Assembly: GCA_002309015.1 (NCBI GenBank)
Contig: DBWM01000047.1
Coordinates: 22,569-86,568, forward strand
Source of the DNA: Myxococcales bacterium UBA1238
Lineage (GTDB): Bacteria; Myxococcota_A; Bradymonadia; UBA7976; UBA1532
DNA: 64,000 bases
Direction of reading: 5' to 3'
In this document: positions 15,471-25,500 of the stretch, piece by piece
How the letters are laid out: each line of letters begins with the position of its first letter
Position numbering within the stretch: the stretch's first letter is position 1
Notes under the pieces: generated by a model
Databases searched by the model: none
The model's input: only the letters and a program-made list of their open reading frames with translations
What the model was told of the DNA's origin: nothing
Position numbers and translations under genes: made by a program

Positions 15471-18400
15471 ATGAATCGCACGCTGCTCGCCTCTGTTGTT
15501 TTGCTCTTTTGTATGATCGTGGGCTGCTATGACCTCTTTAAGCCAGAAACTCCTGATGGCGAACTCTCCGGAACGGTGGTGTTTTTTGGCCCTGTCGCAA
15601 ATACAAGAGTTTCTCTTTATCGCATAGATTCCAGTTTAACTCCAACAGAACTTTTGAGCGAATGTGTGACCGATGAGCGCGGGCGTTATGAATTTAAACA
15701 TTTAAGAACTGAAGGCCGTTTTTTATTGGTTGCGGATCTGTCAGGCATCTCGTGGGTGGATGTGCAATCGGAGGGACGCGGCGTTTTTGATGATTCTGAT
15801 CAGCTTTACGCCGTCATCCCTGGTTTTCAGATGGATGAGAAACGAGAGATTTCCTTAACCGTTTTTAGCACATTTGCCGCAATCGCCGGTGAAGCGAGAA
15901 CTCTGGCCGGACTCGGAAATCAGTTTGAAACCGCCAACCTTGCGATGAGTGAACATTTGGGGTTTCCGATAGAGAGTACGGTTGTCGACGTTGAAGATCT
16001 GCCAGGAGCTTTAACACCATCTGTCATTTATCGTTTGGTGACAGACAATTTCATTGCGCTTGCAAATCAAATCGCTGATGACGCGGGATTAAAGAAAGGT
16101 GTGTCGTTTACAGCGCTTCATCTGTTTCATGCTTTGCTTAAAGATTTATCATCTCAAAAACGGCCAGGTGTCTTTGATGGTCAGGATGATCAAGGCTTGA
16201 TTCAGCTCGCTAAAAATGAAAATCTGTTTTTAAATTCAGAGACATTGAGACTTCATTTTAAACAAGCGCTGTATACACTTTTAGATACAGATTCCCGCTG
16301 GTCTTATATTACATCTACTGAACTGAAAAATGTGATCGCGACCTGGGCTTGTTCGCCTTCTTCTCTGTTTTTACCCTGCGATTCGACGTTGAATGAAATC
16401 GATAACAGGATAGAAATCTCTTTAAAAGCTCCGAAGATAGATGATGTGTTAACTGGCATTGCTGAATTCCAGTTCTATGTCATGAATCCCTTGGCTCAAA
16501 TCCGACAGATCGAGCTTGAATGGAAAGATCATGGTTCTCAAAAGATTGAGATGATTGATGATGAGCATCACATCGCAAGGTTTTCGTTTGATACAACACA
16601 AGTGTTGGGACAGGATCATGTGGATTTGAAACTCACGGCAACCGATGAAAATGGTTTATCGCAGTCATCGGATTTTGTGTTTAAGATCAACAATTTAGGA
16701 TCGGCAACGATCGATGGGGCTGTGCTCAAAGGGCCAGCTCAGCATGTGATTGTTTCGGCTGTGGGGCTCAAATCGGATGGCACAAGAATGATTTTAGGAC
16801 AAACGGAAACAGATGATTGGGGCAACTATGCTTTGAGAATTTCGGAATGGGCTGGCCCGATCCTTTTCACTGCCGGACAAAATTCTGAAAAGCCGTTGAA
16901 CTCCAAATACTTGGATGAATCAAGCAAACGCTATGTGCTATGGGGCGAACATATCATGAGCTCTGTTCTGCCCAGTTTTGAGCCTCTGAAAGAGCAGGCG
17001 CTGATGATTACGCCCTGGAGTGATTTGGCCTGGCAGATGGCACTTACAAGGGCGATGGATGAAAGCCTGGAGAATAAGATAGAAATATATCTTAACACAT
17101 TGAATTCTATAGGAAATTTCTTTGCATTGGCGCAACCCGTGAAAACGATTCTATCGAGAAGACCGTCTGATTTTACTGAGATGCACGTGGGGAATGTCAC
17201 TGAATCCGATCGATTGATGATTTCGTTAGTGTGTTTCAGTGAGCAGGCTGCTCTTTTAAGCAGCGAGATTTATCCGGATGAATCTTATCGATTGAGTGCA
17301 TTGGATTTGCTTGAGCTTTACAGACAGGATCTGGCTGTGGATCCTTATCTGGATGGTTCATACGGGCAGTCCAGTCTGAGGTATGTAATGATGAATGGAG
17401 AAGAATATATTGTGCCACAGGATTGGTTTCGGTGGCAGTTACCCCTGGCTTGCGCAAGTTGGCTGAATGACAGTGAAAAGAACCAAACAGGTTTGTCGCC
17501 GGTGGAATTAGGTGATCAGCTTTATAGCATGTCTTTTCGCGAAGATCCCTTGCTTTTCAATCCCAATACTACCCCCAGAGAGATTCGCTCTGAAGATGTA
17601 AAGATTTCTTTATGGATGAAACCTGTCGCTTTAGGCAATGAATGCTGCTCGCAGCCTATGACACGCTTTACTCGTGACGATGTTTTGTCGGGAGCGAGAC
17701 TGAATCGTGCATCTCATGCATCTGAGGATGTATTCTTTTTATTGGAAGTGCATGATGATATTGGCATTGTTGATGTCGATTTTAATCTGTTTTCTGGCTC
17801 AGAAAGCAATCATTTCCGTCGAGGAGATTCAGTTCTTGGAGCGGAATCAGGGCGATTTTATGGCATTTTAGAAGTGCATGAAGAAAGCACTGAAGTGATT
17901 CAAGTCGTCGTTACTGATGCACTCAATCAGCGTCATGAAGCTTATTATGTGACGCATATCGATCTTCAACCTCCTGCTTTTACATATATTTCCCCTCTGA
18001 TGGACAGGCTTGATCAGGAACCGGTTCTTTATACACATGAAACAGAAGTTCTCATTGATTTTAAAATTGATGATTTGACAGAGGTTTCTGTAACTGTTGA
18101 ATCCTTAACGGATTTAGCTGCTCTTACGAAAGATGCTGGAGATACATATCATCTGGTTATTCATACATCTTCTTTGCCTGAGGGCAGCTATGAGATTTTG
18201 CTCAATGCTACAGACAGCTTAGGACAAAAGACGACTTCTCGCCTTCATCTGGAGTTGGATCGCACTCCGCCGATCTTATCGGTGACTTCGGATGAATTGC
18301 TCGATCATCTCTCTTTCGATGTCGATGGAAATATACAAAATCCTGTTTATTTCAGAATAGATGGAAGTGGTAGTCAAGTGATTCGTCGATGGCCTTCGCG

Positions 18401-19490
18401 ATGGTCGAAAGAGGACGAATCGCCTTGTATGTTGAGATTACAGTTAGGGGATGATCGCGCACCATTGCTGCCGAGTCATCAGCATGCTCATTTTGAAATC
18501 GAACGCAGCATCGGCAATGATGTGGTGTCTTTTGAATGGACGCCCAATCAGACAGAAGAACTCCGTTCTGAGATGATCATTTATGCAGGTTACCTGCCGT
18601 CTGATCCCGGTGCGATTCCTTTTGATCCGATGCGCGCTGACTTTGTTCCCATAGTAGTTCATTACCAAATCCGAGCCATCGATAATGCGGGTAACTCATC
18701 TGAAATCAAAGATTTTTCACTTGTGTTGGAGTCTATTCCACCACCTGTAATTGCAGTTTTGGAGACAGCTGCACCGAGCGATTTAGATGCCATTAATGGA
18801 TATGAGTTCGAGATGCTTGAAGAGATACCGTCTGCCTGGCCAGGACTCTTTCATCATCAGATGGGTGAAAAGATTCTCTTGAGCGCGTTTTCGATTACCA
18901 ATCCGCACGATAGACCTATTTCAGTTCGACTGAACGGGGCTCATTCAGTGCATTTAATGGCGATGTCAGAGGCTGTAAAAAAAGTGTTTAATACTTACCC
19001 ATTGGGGTCGATTCAAACTCCTGCCTGTTTCTTTGATGCTGGTGTGAATACAAGTCAATTTTGTGCTTATGGTGTGGATTGGAGTGGTAATCAATTCACT
19101 ATGATTGGTTGCGAGCGTTTTCATGTGCCGCCGAGTTTTGAGTTCTATCCAGAGGTTAACTTCTATCCATCAGAAATAATTACACTTTCTCCTGGAGAAA
19201 CGGTTCGTGCCATCGCGTATTTACCTCCCTCCATGGTAGAGATAGAGGCACCGCAATGGACGAAATGTGTGAGCATGGATGAGCCAGAGTGCCAGATCTC
19301 ATTACAGACAGGACGCATTCTCTGGTATGACAGTTTGCTTCAGGCATGGCATTATGGCATGCACTATGTGCGATGGAATGCTGTATTGTTGCAGTCGGTA
19401 TCACCTGTAACAATTACGCCTTTTGTGAACGAAGTCAATGGAAGGGAAAGTTCGATAACTCTTCAAATTTTAAAAGAAATACGAAACTGA
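15471..19490 (+). CDS. Very large secreted lipoprotein with Ig-like repeats
   Basis: 1339 residues. An N-terminal lipoprotein signal ends in CMIVGC (Cys19). It is followed by a beta-rich module (GTVVFFGPVANTRVSLYR, then DERGRYEF) resembling carboxypeptidase-regulatory-like or SdrD-B-type domains; a second copy of the pattern appears near residue 418 (ATIDGAVLKGPAQHVIVSAV). Later segments look like bacterial Ig-like domains, for example LDRTPPILSVTSDELLD. No enzyme motif was found. It is probably a surface or periplasmic structural or adhesive protein. Codon use is more AT-rich than in the neighbouring housekeeping genes. The next gene is another lipoprotein. I do not recognise a named family. 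Confidence 0.75.
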   Translation: MNRTLLASVVLLFCMIVGCYDLFKPETPDGELSGTVVFFGPVANTRVSLYRIDSSLTPTELLSECVTDERGRYEFKHLRTEGRFLLVADLSGISWVDVQSEGRGVFDDSDQLYAVIPGFQMDEKREISLTVFSTFAAIAGEARTLAGLGNQFETANLAMSEHLGFPIESTVVDVEDLPGALTPSVIYRLVTDNFIALANQIADDAGLKKGVSFTALHLFHALLKDLSSQKRPGVFDGQDDQGLIQLAKNENLFLNSETLRLHFKQALYTLLDTDSRWSYITSTELKNVIATWACSPSSLFLPCDSTLNEIDNRIEISLKAPKIDDVLTGIAEFQFYVMNPLAQIRQIELEWKDHGSQKIEMIDDEHHIARFSFDTTQVLGQDHVDLKLTATDENGLSQSSDFVFKINNLGSATIDGAVLKGPAQHVIVSAVGLKSDGTRMILGQTETDDWGNYALRISEWAGPILFTAGQNSEKPLNSKYLDESSKRYVLWGEHIMSSVLPSFEPLKEQALMITPWSDLAWQMALTRAMDESLENKIEIYLNTLNSIGNFFALAQPVKTILSRRPSDFTEMHVGNVTESDRLMISLVCFSEQAALLSSEIYPDESYRLSALDLLELYRQDLAVDPYLDGSYGQSSLRYVMMNGEEYIVPQDWFRWQLPLACASWLNDSEKNQTGLSPVELGDQLYSMSFREDPLLFNPNTTPREIRSEDVKISLWMKPVALGNECCSQPMTRFTRDDVLSGARLNRASHASEDVFFLLEVHDDIGIVDVDFNLFSGSESNHFRRGDSVLGAESGRFYGILEVHEESTEVIQVVVTDALNQRHEAYYVTHIDLQPPAFTYISPLMDRLDQEPVLYTHETEVLIDFKIDDLTEVSVTVESLTDLAALTKDAGDTYHLVIHTSSLPEGSYEILLNATDSLGQKTTSRLHLELDRTPPILSVTSDELLDHLSFDVDGNIQNPVYFRIDGSGSQVIRRWPSRWSKEDESPCMLRLQLGDDRAPLLPSHQHAHFEIERSIGNDVVSFEWTPNQTEELRSEMIIYAGYLPSDPGAIPFDPMRADFVPIVVHYQIRAIDNAGNSSEIKDFSLVLESIPPPVIAVLETAAPSDLDAINGYEFEMLEEIPSAWPGLFHHQMGEKILLSAFSITNPHDRPISVRLNGAHSVHLMAMSEAVKKVFNTYPLGSIQTPACFFDAGVNTSQFCAYGVDWSGNQFTMIGCERFHVPPSFEFYPEVNFYPSEIITLSPGETVRAIAYLPPSMVEIEAPQWTKCVSMDEPECQISLQTGRILWYDSLLQAWHYGMHYVRWNAVLLQSVSPVTITPFVNEVNGRESSITLQILKEIRN

Positions 19491-19532
19491 TTTGGAACAG
19501 TGCGCATCACCGGAAACGCGAATAAATGTGGG

Positions 19533-19561
19533 TTGTTAAAAACATCAAAAATGAGTATACT
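19533..19561 (+). promoter_or_regulatory. Candidate promoter of the Asp-rich lipoprotein gene
   Basis: TTGTTA (19533-19538), a 17-base spacer and TATACT (19556-19561), 28 bases before the ATG at 19590. The downstream ribosome-binding site is GAAGGAG. Confidence 0.6.
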
Positions 19562-19589
19562 GATCCAATCTTTTTTTGAAGGAGTGAGA

Positions 19590-20261
19590 ATGAAAAAGTC
19601 TTTTTGTTTTATCATGTTGGCGATCTCGCTTTTGGGATGTGATGATGACGATACTGTTGCTGATGCAGGGGATGCGACAATTCCGAGTGAGCAGCAAAAA
19701 GATTCCTCCGCAGAGCGGTTGGATGCTTCTTCCGATGCTGCGAGTCAATCTGATGCATCGGTAGAGACAGACGGTTCGGAGGATGCATCGGTAGAGACAG
19801 ACGGTTCGGAGGATGCATCGGTAGAGACAGATGGTTCGGAGGATGGATCGATAGAGGAAGACGGTTCAGAGGATGGATCGATAGAAACAGATGCATCAGA
19901 AGATGCGGGTGAAGTTATTTATTATCATTCCTGCCAAGAGCTTAATTCGACATCCTGCTTTTTCCACTATGACTGCGATGATGATCAGGTTTGTGCCAAT
20001 GTGGCTGCTCCTGGAGATTATGAGACGCCGTGCTGTATTACTGGAACAAGAGGGACAGATCCTTTGGGTACGGACTGTATTAATGATGAGACAGAACCTT
20101 ATAGTAAGACTTGTGCCTCTGGCCTTTGCGTTGCTCCTGGTAGAGAGAGAGAAGGATATTGCTCAGGAGAATGTACTTCAGATGATGATTGCCCCAGAGA
20201 CAAAATGTACTGTTATCTTCTTATGGGTGTATGCGCGCCTCTTTCTACTGGTCAGAAGTAA
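19590..20261 (+). CDS. Cys-rich lipoprotein with acidic decapeptide repeats
   Basis: 223 residues from the ATG with GAAGGAG upstream. The signal peptide ends in SLLGC (Cys17), directly followed by DDDD. Next come about 35 Ser/Asp-rich residues, then five tandem copies of a decapeptide of the type DASVETDGSE. The C-terminal half holds 16 cysteines in pairs (DCDDDQVC, ECTSDDDCPRD and others), a pattern common in myxobacterial secreted proteins and likely disulfide-bonded. It is probably exported to the outer membrane or cell surface, with the acidic repeat as a flexible stalk. No function is recognised. It ends five bases before the HMG-CoA reductase start. Confidence 0.8.
   Translation: MKKSFCFIMLAISLLGCDDDDTVADAGDATIPSEQQKDSSAERLDASSDAASQSDASVETDGSEDASVETDGSEDASVETDGSEDGSIEEDGSEDGSIETDASEDAGEVIYYHSCQELNSTSCFFHYDCDDDQVCANVAAPGDYETPCCITGTRGTDPLGTDCINDETEPYSKTCASGLCVAPGREREGYCSGECTSDDDCPRDKMYCYLLMGVCAPLSTGQK
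19752..19901 (+). repeat. Five 30-base in-frame tandem repeats
   Basis: Five units of 30 bases encode the acidic decapeptide stalk of the lipoprotein at 19590. The first two units (GATGCATCGGTAGAGACAGA as first 20 bases) are identical and the third differs by one base (ACGG to ATGG). The last two diverge by several substitutions, so the array probably grew by recent slippage or duplication. Confidence 0.9.
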
Positions 20262-20266
20262 CCAAG

Positions 20267-21535
20267 ATGGATGCACGCATACCCGGTTTTTATCGCTTAA
20301 GTTTGCCCGAACGTCAGCAAGAGATCGCTGAACGAAGTGGATTTTTAAAGGAAAAATTGGATTCGATTGCGCATGAATGCCTCGGCTTTGAGCGCGCGAA
20401 TCAGATGATCGAGAATTGCATTGGTGTATTAGAATTGCCTGTGGGATTAGGTTTAAACTTTCTCATTAATGGAAAGGATTACCTGATCCCAATGGCCACC
20501 GAAGAGCCGTCTGTGATCGCTGCGGTGAGCCATATTGCAAAGCTGGTGAGAGCTTGTGGTGGATTTCAGGCATCTGCCGATCGCGGGGTCATGCGCGCTC
20601 AGCTTCAGATCATTGAAGCTGAAAGAATCGATGAGACGGTTGGTTGCATTCAATCTCATCGGGAAATGATCCTGGATGCAGCGAACCGCTTTCTTGCTCG
20701 GATGGTTGAGCGCGGTGGCGGGGCAATTGATCTTGAAATTCAATCCTTTGGACCGCCTGATAACATGGTGGTTGTGCATTTGCTCATTGACTGTATGGAT
20801 GCAATGGGAGCGAATGCCTTAAACACTGTGGCAGAGGGGGTTGCTCCTCTGTTGGAACAGATCACGGGTTGTCCTGTTAACCTGCGAATTCTGTCTAATC
20901 TGGCGGATCGAAGGCTGGCGCGGGCTCATTGCGCTGTTGATATACAACTCCTTAAAACAAAAGAATATTCAGGCGATTTCGTCGCGAAGCGAATCCTTTC
21001 GGCGGCCCGTTTGGCCGAAATCGATCCTTACAGGGCGGCTACTCATAATAAAGGGATTATGAATGGGATCGATGCGGTCGCTATCGCTACGGGGAATGAC
21101 TGGCGGAGTCTGGAGGCTGGCGCCCATGCTTATGCGGCATTGCACGGGCGGTATCGCTCGCTCACATCCTGGAAAATCGTCGATCATCAGCTTGTAGGGC
21201 AAATCGAATTGCCTCTTTCTGTTGGCATTGTGGGGGGGGCTACTTCTGTTCATCCCTGTATTAAAACCCTTAAAGAATTGATGGGTTGCCAGACTGCAAG
21301 GGAACTGGCTTCTGTGATGGCTGCGGTTGGACTGGCTCAAAATTTAGGTGCGCTTAAGGCTTTGGCTTCCGAAGGCATACAGCAGGGTCACATGGCATTG
21401 CATGCGCGTCAGGTGGCTTTGGCTGCAGGCGCTCAGGATGAGCAAGTTCGTGAAATTGCAGAAAAAATGATTCAAAATCGTGAGATTAGTCTCTCTGCTG
21501 CGATGGGATTGTTAAACGATGGGAAAGATCGCTGA
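20267..21535 (+). CDS. mvaA: Hydroxymethylglutaryl-CoA reductase, class II
   Basis: 422 residues from the ATG at 20267. It interconverts HMG-CoA and mevalonate with NAD(P)H. The active-site motifs match class II enzymes such as that of Pseudomonas mevalonii: ENCIGVLELPVGLGLNF (catalytic Glu), HNKGIMNGIDAVAIATGND (Lys and Asp) and GHMALHARQVALAAGA (His). There is no membrane anchor. Class II enzymes serve the mevalonate pathway in some bacteria, or mevalonate catabolism. A mevalonate kinase directly downstream with a 17-base overlap favours biosynthesis of isopentenyl diphosphate. The upstream ORF extension would overlap the lipoprotein gene and is rejected. Confidence 0.95.
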   Translation: MDARIPGFYRLSLPERQQEIAERSGFLKEKLDSIAHECLGFERANQMIENCIGVLELPVGLGLNFLINGKDYLIPMATEEPSVIAAVSHIAKLVRACGGFQASADRGVMRAQLQIIEAERIDETVGCIQSHREMILDAANRFLARMVERGGGAIDLEIQSFGPPDNMVVVHLLIDCMDAMGANALNTVAEGVAPLLEQITGCPVNLRILSNLADRRLARAHCAVDIQLLKTKEYSGDFVAKRILSAARLAEIDPYRAATHNKGIMNGIDAVAIATGNDWRSLEAGAHAYAALHGRYRSLTSWKIVDHQLVGQIELPLSVGIVGGATSVHPCIKTLKELMGCQTARELASVMAAVGLAQNLGALKALASEGIQQGHMALHARQVALAAGAQDEQVREIAEKMIQNREISLSAAMGLLNDGKDR

Positions 21536-22490
21536 AGGCTGTGCGCCCGGCAAAGTGATTTTATTTGGCGAGCACGCGGTGGTGTATGGTCAGCCTGCTG
21601 TGGCGGCAAGTTTATCGCTGACATTGCGCGTCCGAATTCAGGAAGCAGAATCAGGGGTTTGCGTCGATATACCCGGATGGCTGCCCGCTCCTTTAATGTT
21701 ATCGGAACATCCCAGTGAAGCTTTGGCGATCGCTTTAAATGCCTTGTTGAATGCCTTCGGTCTGAACAGTTCCATGCCTCTTTTGGTTGAGGTTGAGGGT
21801 GATTTACCGTTAGGTGCGGGGCTGGGATCCAGCGCAAGTCTGGCCGTCGCCTTTACGAGGGCTTTGGCGCAATTTAAGGGCGTTTCCTTACCCGACGCTG
21901 AGTTATTGCGCATCGCAGGTGAGGCAGAGCGCGCGTTTCACGGGCATCCCAGCGGATTGGATCACACGACGATTGTGCGTCAGACCTGTATTCGCTTTCA
22001 GCAGGGAACTGCGCCGCAAGAGATTCATGTGTCTCAAAAACTGCCTCTCGTCATCGGTTGGGCGAGGCGGGAGCCTGGAGGATCCCGGCGGGTGATCAGC
22101 GAATTGAGAGCGCGCATGAGTCGGTATCCGGAGTTATATGAGCCTTTGTTTAAGGCGATGGGTCAGATTTCGGACGATGGCGCTCAGACGCTGGTGAAAG
22201 GAGACTGGGAGCGTCTTGGCACGCTTTTTGACTTGGCACACGGCTACTTAGCGGCTCTGGGCGTGAGCAATCTCGACAACGAACGGATGATTTCGATTGC
22301 GCGGCGTGCGGGGGCTTTGGGCGCAAAACTGACGGGCGCAGGGGCTGGTGGTGCGGTGATTGCCGTCGTGCGCGAAGAGCAAGCGCCGGAGATCGCTCAA
22401 AGTCTTCGTGAAGCGGGCTATGGTGCATTGGTCAGTTCAATCGCATCCCATTCTCTGTCTGTAAGCGATCAAAAAAGCGCATCATTTTGA
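21519..22490 (+). CDS. mvk: Mevalonate kinase (GHMP kinase family)
   Basis: 323 residues. It opens with APGKVILFGEHAVVYGQPAV, the diagnostic N-terminus of mevalonate kinases, followed by the GHMP ATP-binding motif PLGAGLGSSASLAVAF and the C-terminal KLTGAGAGGAVIAVV. It phosphorylates mevalonate, the step after the reductase encoded immediately upstream, whose end it overlaps by 17 bases. Other pathway genes (phosphomevalonate kinase, mevalonate diphosphate decarboxylase, IPP isomerase) are not in the window. Confidence 0.93.
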   Translation: MGKIAEGCAPGKVILFGEHAVVYGQPAVAASLSLTLRVRIQEAESGVCVDIPGWLPAPLMLSEHPSEALAIALNALLNAFGLNSSMPLLVEVEGDLPLGAGLGSSASLAVAFTRALAQFKGVSLPDAELLRIAGEAERAFHGHPSGLDHTTIVRQTCIRFQQGTAPQEIHVSQKLPLVIGWARREPGGSRRVISELRARMSRYPELYEPLFKAMGQISDDGAQTLVKGDWERLGTLFDLAHGYLAALGVSNLDNERMISIARRAGALGAKLTGAGAGGAVIAVVREEQAPEIAQSLREAGYGALVSSIASHSLSVSDQKSASF

Positions 22491-22546
22491 AGAGTTCGGC
22501 GTTCCGAACAGAGTTCTGAAAGATTTGTGAAAAAGAGGGGTCTTTT

Positions 22547-25500
22547 GTGAATCAGCGCATTGTTGGATTGGATATTGGGGCTGAGACTTGCAAACTCGTT
22601 GAATTAAATCACACATCTGATGGGTATCAGTGGGTTCGTAAGGCGTTGCAACTACATCATAAACAGCCACTCAAAGTGGCCATGGAGATGTTGCAATCTA
22701 TTGATTTTAATCAGGTTTCTTTTGCTGCAGTGACGGGGCGGGGAAGCCGTGGACTGGCTTTGGAGCGCATTCCTTTAAAGGCTGCTGCCAGCCGCGGAAT
22801 GACTTTTTTATATCCCAAGTTAGAGCAGGCCACGCTCATCTCGATCGGCAGTCACGGCTTTTATCTATTGGAACGCCATGGACAAGGGCGCGAGATTATT
22901 AGAGAAAATGCGAGATGCTCTCAGGGAACCGGCAACTTTTTGCAGCAATTGGTGGAGCGCTTTGGACTGACGGTTGAGCAGGCGAGTGCGATGACCGCCG
23001 ATGTGTCGAATCCAGCGCCTCTGTCGGGGCGTTGCCCTGTCATTTTGAAGACAGATATGACACATCTTGCCAATCAGGGGGAGAATCAGGAGCGGATTTT
23101 GGCGGGGCTCTATGATGCTGTCTGCGAAAATGTGCAGGTACTGATCAAGCCCAACTCCTCTCCAAAAGATGTGATCCTCACGGGCGGAGTCTCCCTATCT
23201 CCGCGAATTCGAAAGCATTTTGAATCGTTCCTGTCTCAGCATGGGATGGTATTGCATGAGGGACAGACTGACGATCGGTTTGTGGAAGCGCTGGGGGCGG
23301 CTCTGATTGCGGCCGAGAATCAGTTTCATGCTGCACCATTGGATGCCTTGGTTCAAAATCTGCCGGATCTGTCTTTTGAACGCTTGCCGCCGTTGAGCGC
23401 ATATCGCGATCAAATCGTACGCCTGAAAGCTCCGAAACCACAGATTCCCGATGTGCCGACTGAAGTTGTGTTGGGTGTGGACATCGGTTCCACGGGGTCG
23501 AAGGCGGTGGCTTTTGCCATCAAAGAGCGCAAGGCGGTCTGGGAATCCTATATGGATACCTGCGGCAAACCCATCGATGCAGCGCAAACCCTGGTGAGCC
23601 GTTTTATTAAAGATTCTCGCGGGTTATTACAAGTTAAAGCCATCGGTACGACCGGCTCCGGACGCGAAATTGTGGGATCTCTGATGGCCAGCTGCTTTGG
23701 CCCGGATCGCATCTTTATCTTAAATGAGATCGCCGCTCACGGCGAAGGTGCGCTCTTTTTTGATGCTCAGGTTGACACCATCTTTGAGATCGGCGGCCAG
23801 GATGCCAAATACATCCGCTTGGAGGATGGACGCATTTGCGATGCTGCCATGAACGAAGCGTGCAGCGCGGGCACTGGATCGTTTATTGCCGAGCAGGGAC
23901 AGAAATTTGAAGGTGTCAGCGATGTGATTCAAATGGGACAGATTGCAATGAAGGCCGAAGAAGGCATCTCTTTGGGCCAGCATTGCTCTGTTTTTATGGC
24001 TGAAATCATCGATGACGCGGTCGCTGCGGGGCTCAAAACAGAGACGATCATCGCAGGAATTTATGACTCGATCATTCAGAACTATCTCAATCGTGTAAAA
24101 GGCAATCGCTCCGTTGGTAAGCGTATCTTCTGTCAGGGAATGCCTTTTTCGTCTGATGCCCTGGCTGCGGCTGTGATTCGTCAGACCGGCAGTGCGGTCG
24201 TGGTGCCGCCCAATCCGGGCACGATCGGTGCTTTGGGAATTGCCCTTCTGACCATTAAAAACCTGGATCTGAATGCAGAACTCCTTGATTTAACACAATT
24301 TTTGAAGGCGAAGGTGATCCAAAAGGATTGCTTTATCTGCCAGGCCAACAAGGGGTGTGGCGGATCGGGCAATCATTGTCGCATCGAGCGCTTAAAGACT
24401 GCTGTGGGCGATCAGCAAAAAGTCTTTTTATGGGGAGGCAGTTGTTCCCTTTACGATCAAGGGGTTAAGAGCCGCAAGCTCGAGCACGATGCACCCAATC
24501 CATTCAGGGAACGTGAAGATTTACTTCAGTCTTTATTGCAGCCTTGTCTGACCGAGCGCGGAGCGAAAAAGATCGCTTTGTGTAATGAATTCGGCACCAA
24601 AGCGCTCTTACCCTTCTTCTCAGTCTTTTTCTATGAGTTGGGATTCGATTTGTCCCTCTTTGAGGGGAGAACACATGATGTATTAAAGAAAGGCATCGAG
24701 GTAGCCAGTATTCCGTTCTGTGCGCCCTTGCAGCTTTATCACGGGGTGTTGACTGAAATCGCTCAGGCTGCGCCGGATTATGTCTTTTTACCCATGCTGC
24801 GTTCATTGCCGCGCTGCAAAGATGAGACCTCTTCGACGACCTGTCCCATGGTTCAGGCGAGCCCGGATCTGGTGGCTTCTCAATTTGCATGGGATCCCAA
24901 AACGACGCTGCTGTCACCCAGAATCGATATGGGTGCAGAAGATCTGTCTTCGGAGATCTTTAAGAAATCTTGCGGGGATCTTGCGGCGCAACTGGGGGTA
25001 TCAGAATGGCAGACCGCCTATGAAAAAGCATTGGCGGCCTATCTTCAGTTTACATCCCGCTGCCTTGAGATCGGTCAGAATGCGCTGGATTACGCGCGGG
25101 AACATCACAAGTTTGCTGTCATCGTATTAGGTCGCGCTTACACCATCTATAACCCGATTCTGAATTCTAATATCCCGAATTTATTGAGAGAACAGGGCGC
25201 TTTGGCCATCCCCGTCGATTGCTATCCTGTAAGCGATGACATGCCGGTCTTCAGAGACATCTATTGGGGATACAGCCAGATAAACCTCAGAGCCGCGCAT
25301 CAGATCCGCCGAAGAGAAGGTGAATATGCCATTTTTGCTTCGAATTACTCCTGCGGCCCCGACAGCTTTAACCTGCATTTCTTCAGTTACATGATGAAAG
25401 GGAAGCCGTTTGGGATCATTGAGACCGACGGGCATGCGGGCGATGCGGGCACCAAGACGCGGCTTGAAGCCTTTTTGTATTGTGTAGCCGAGGATCAGCG

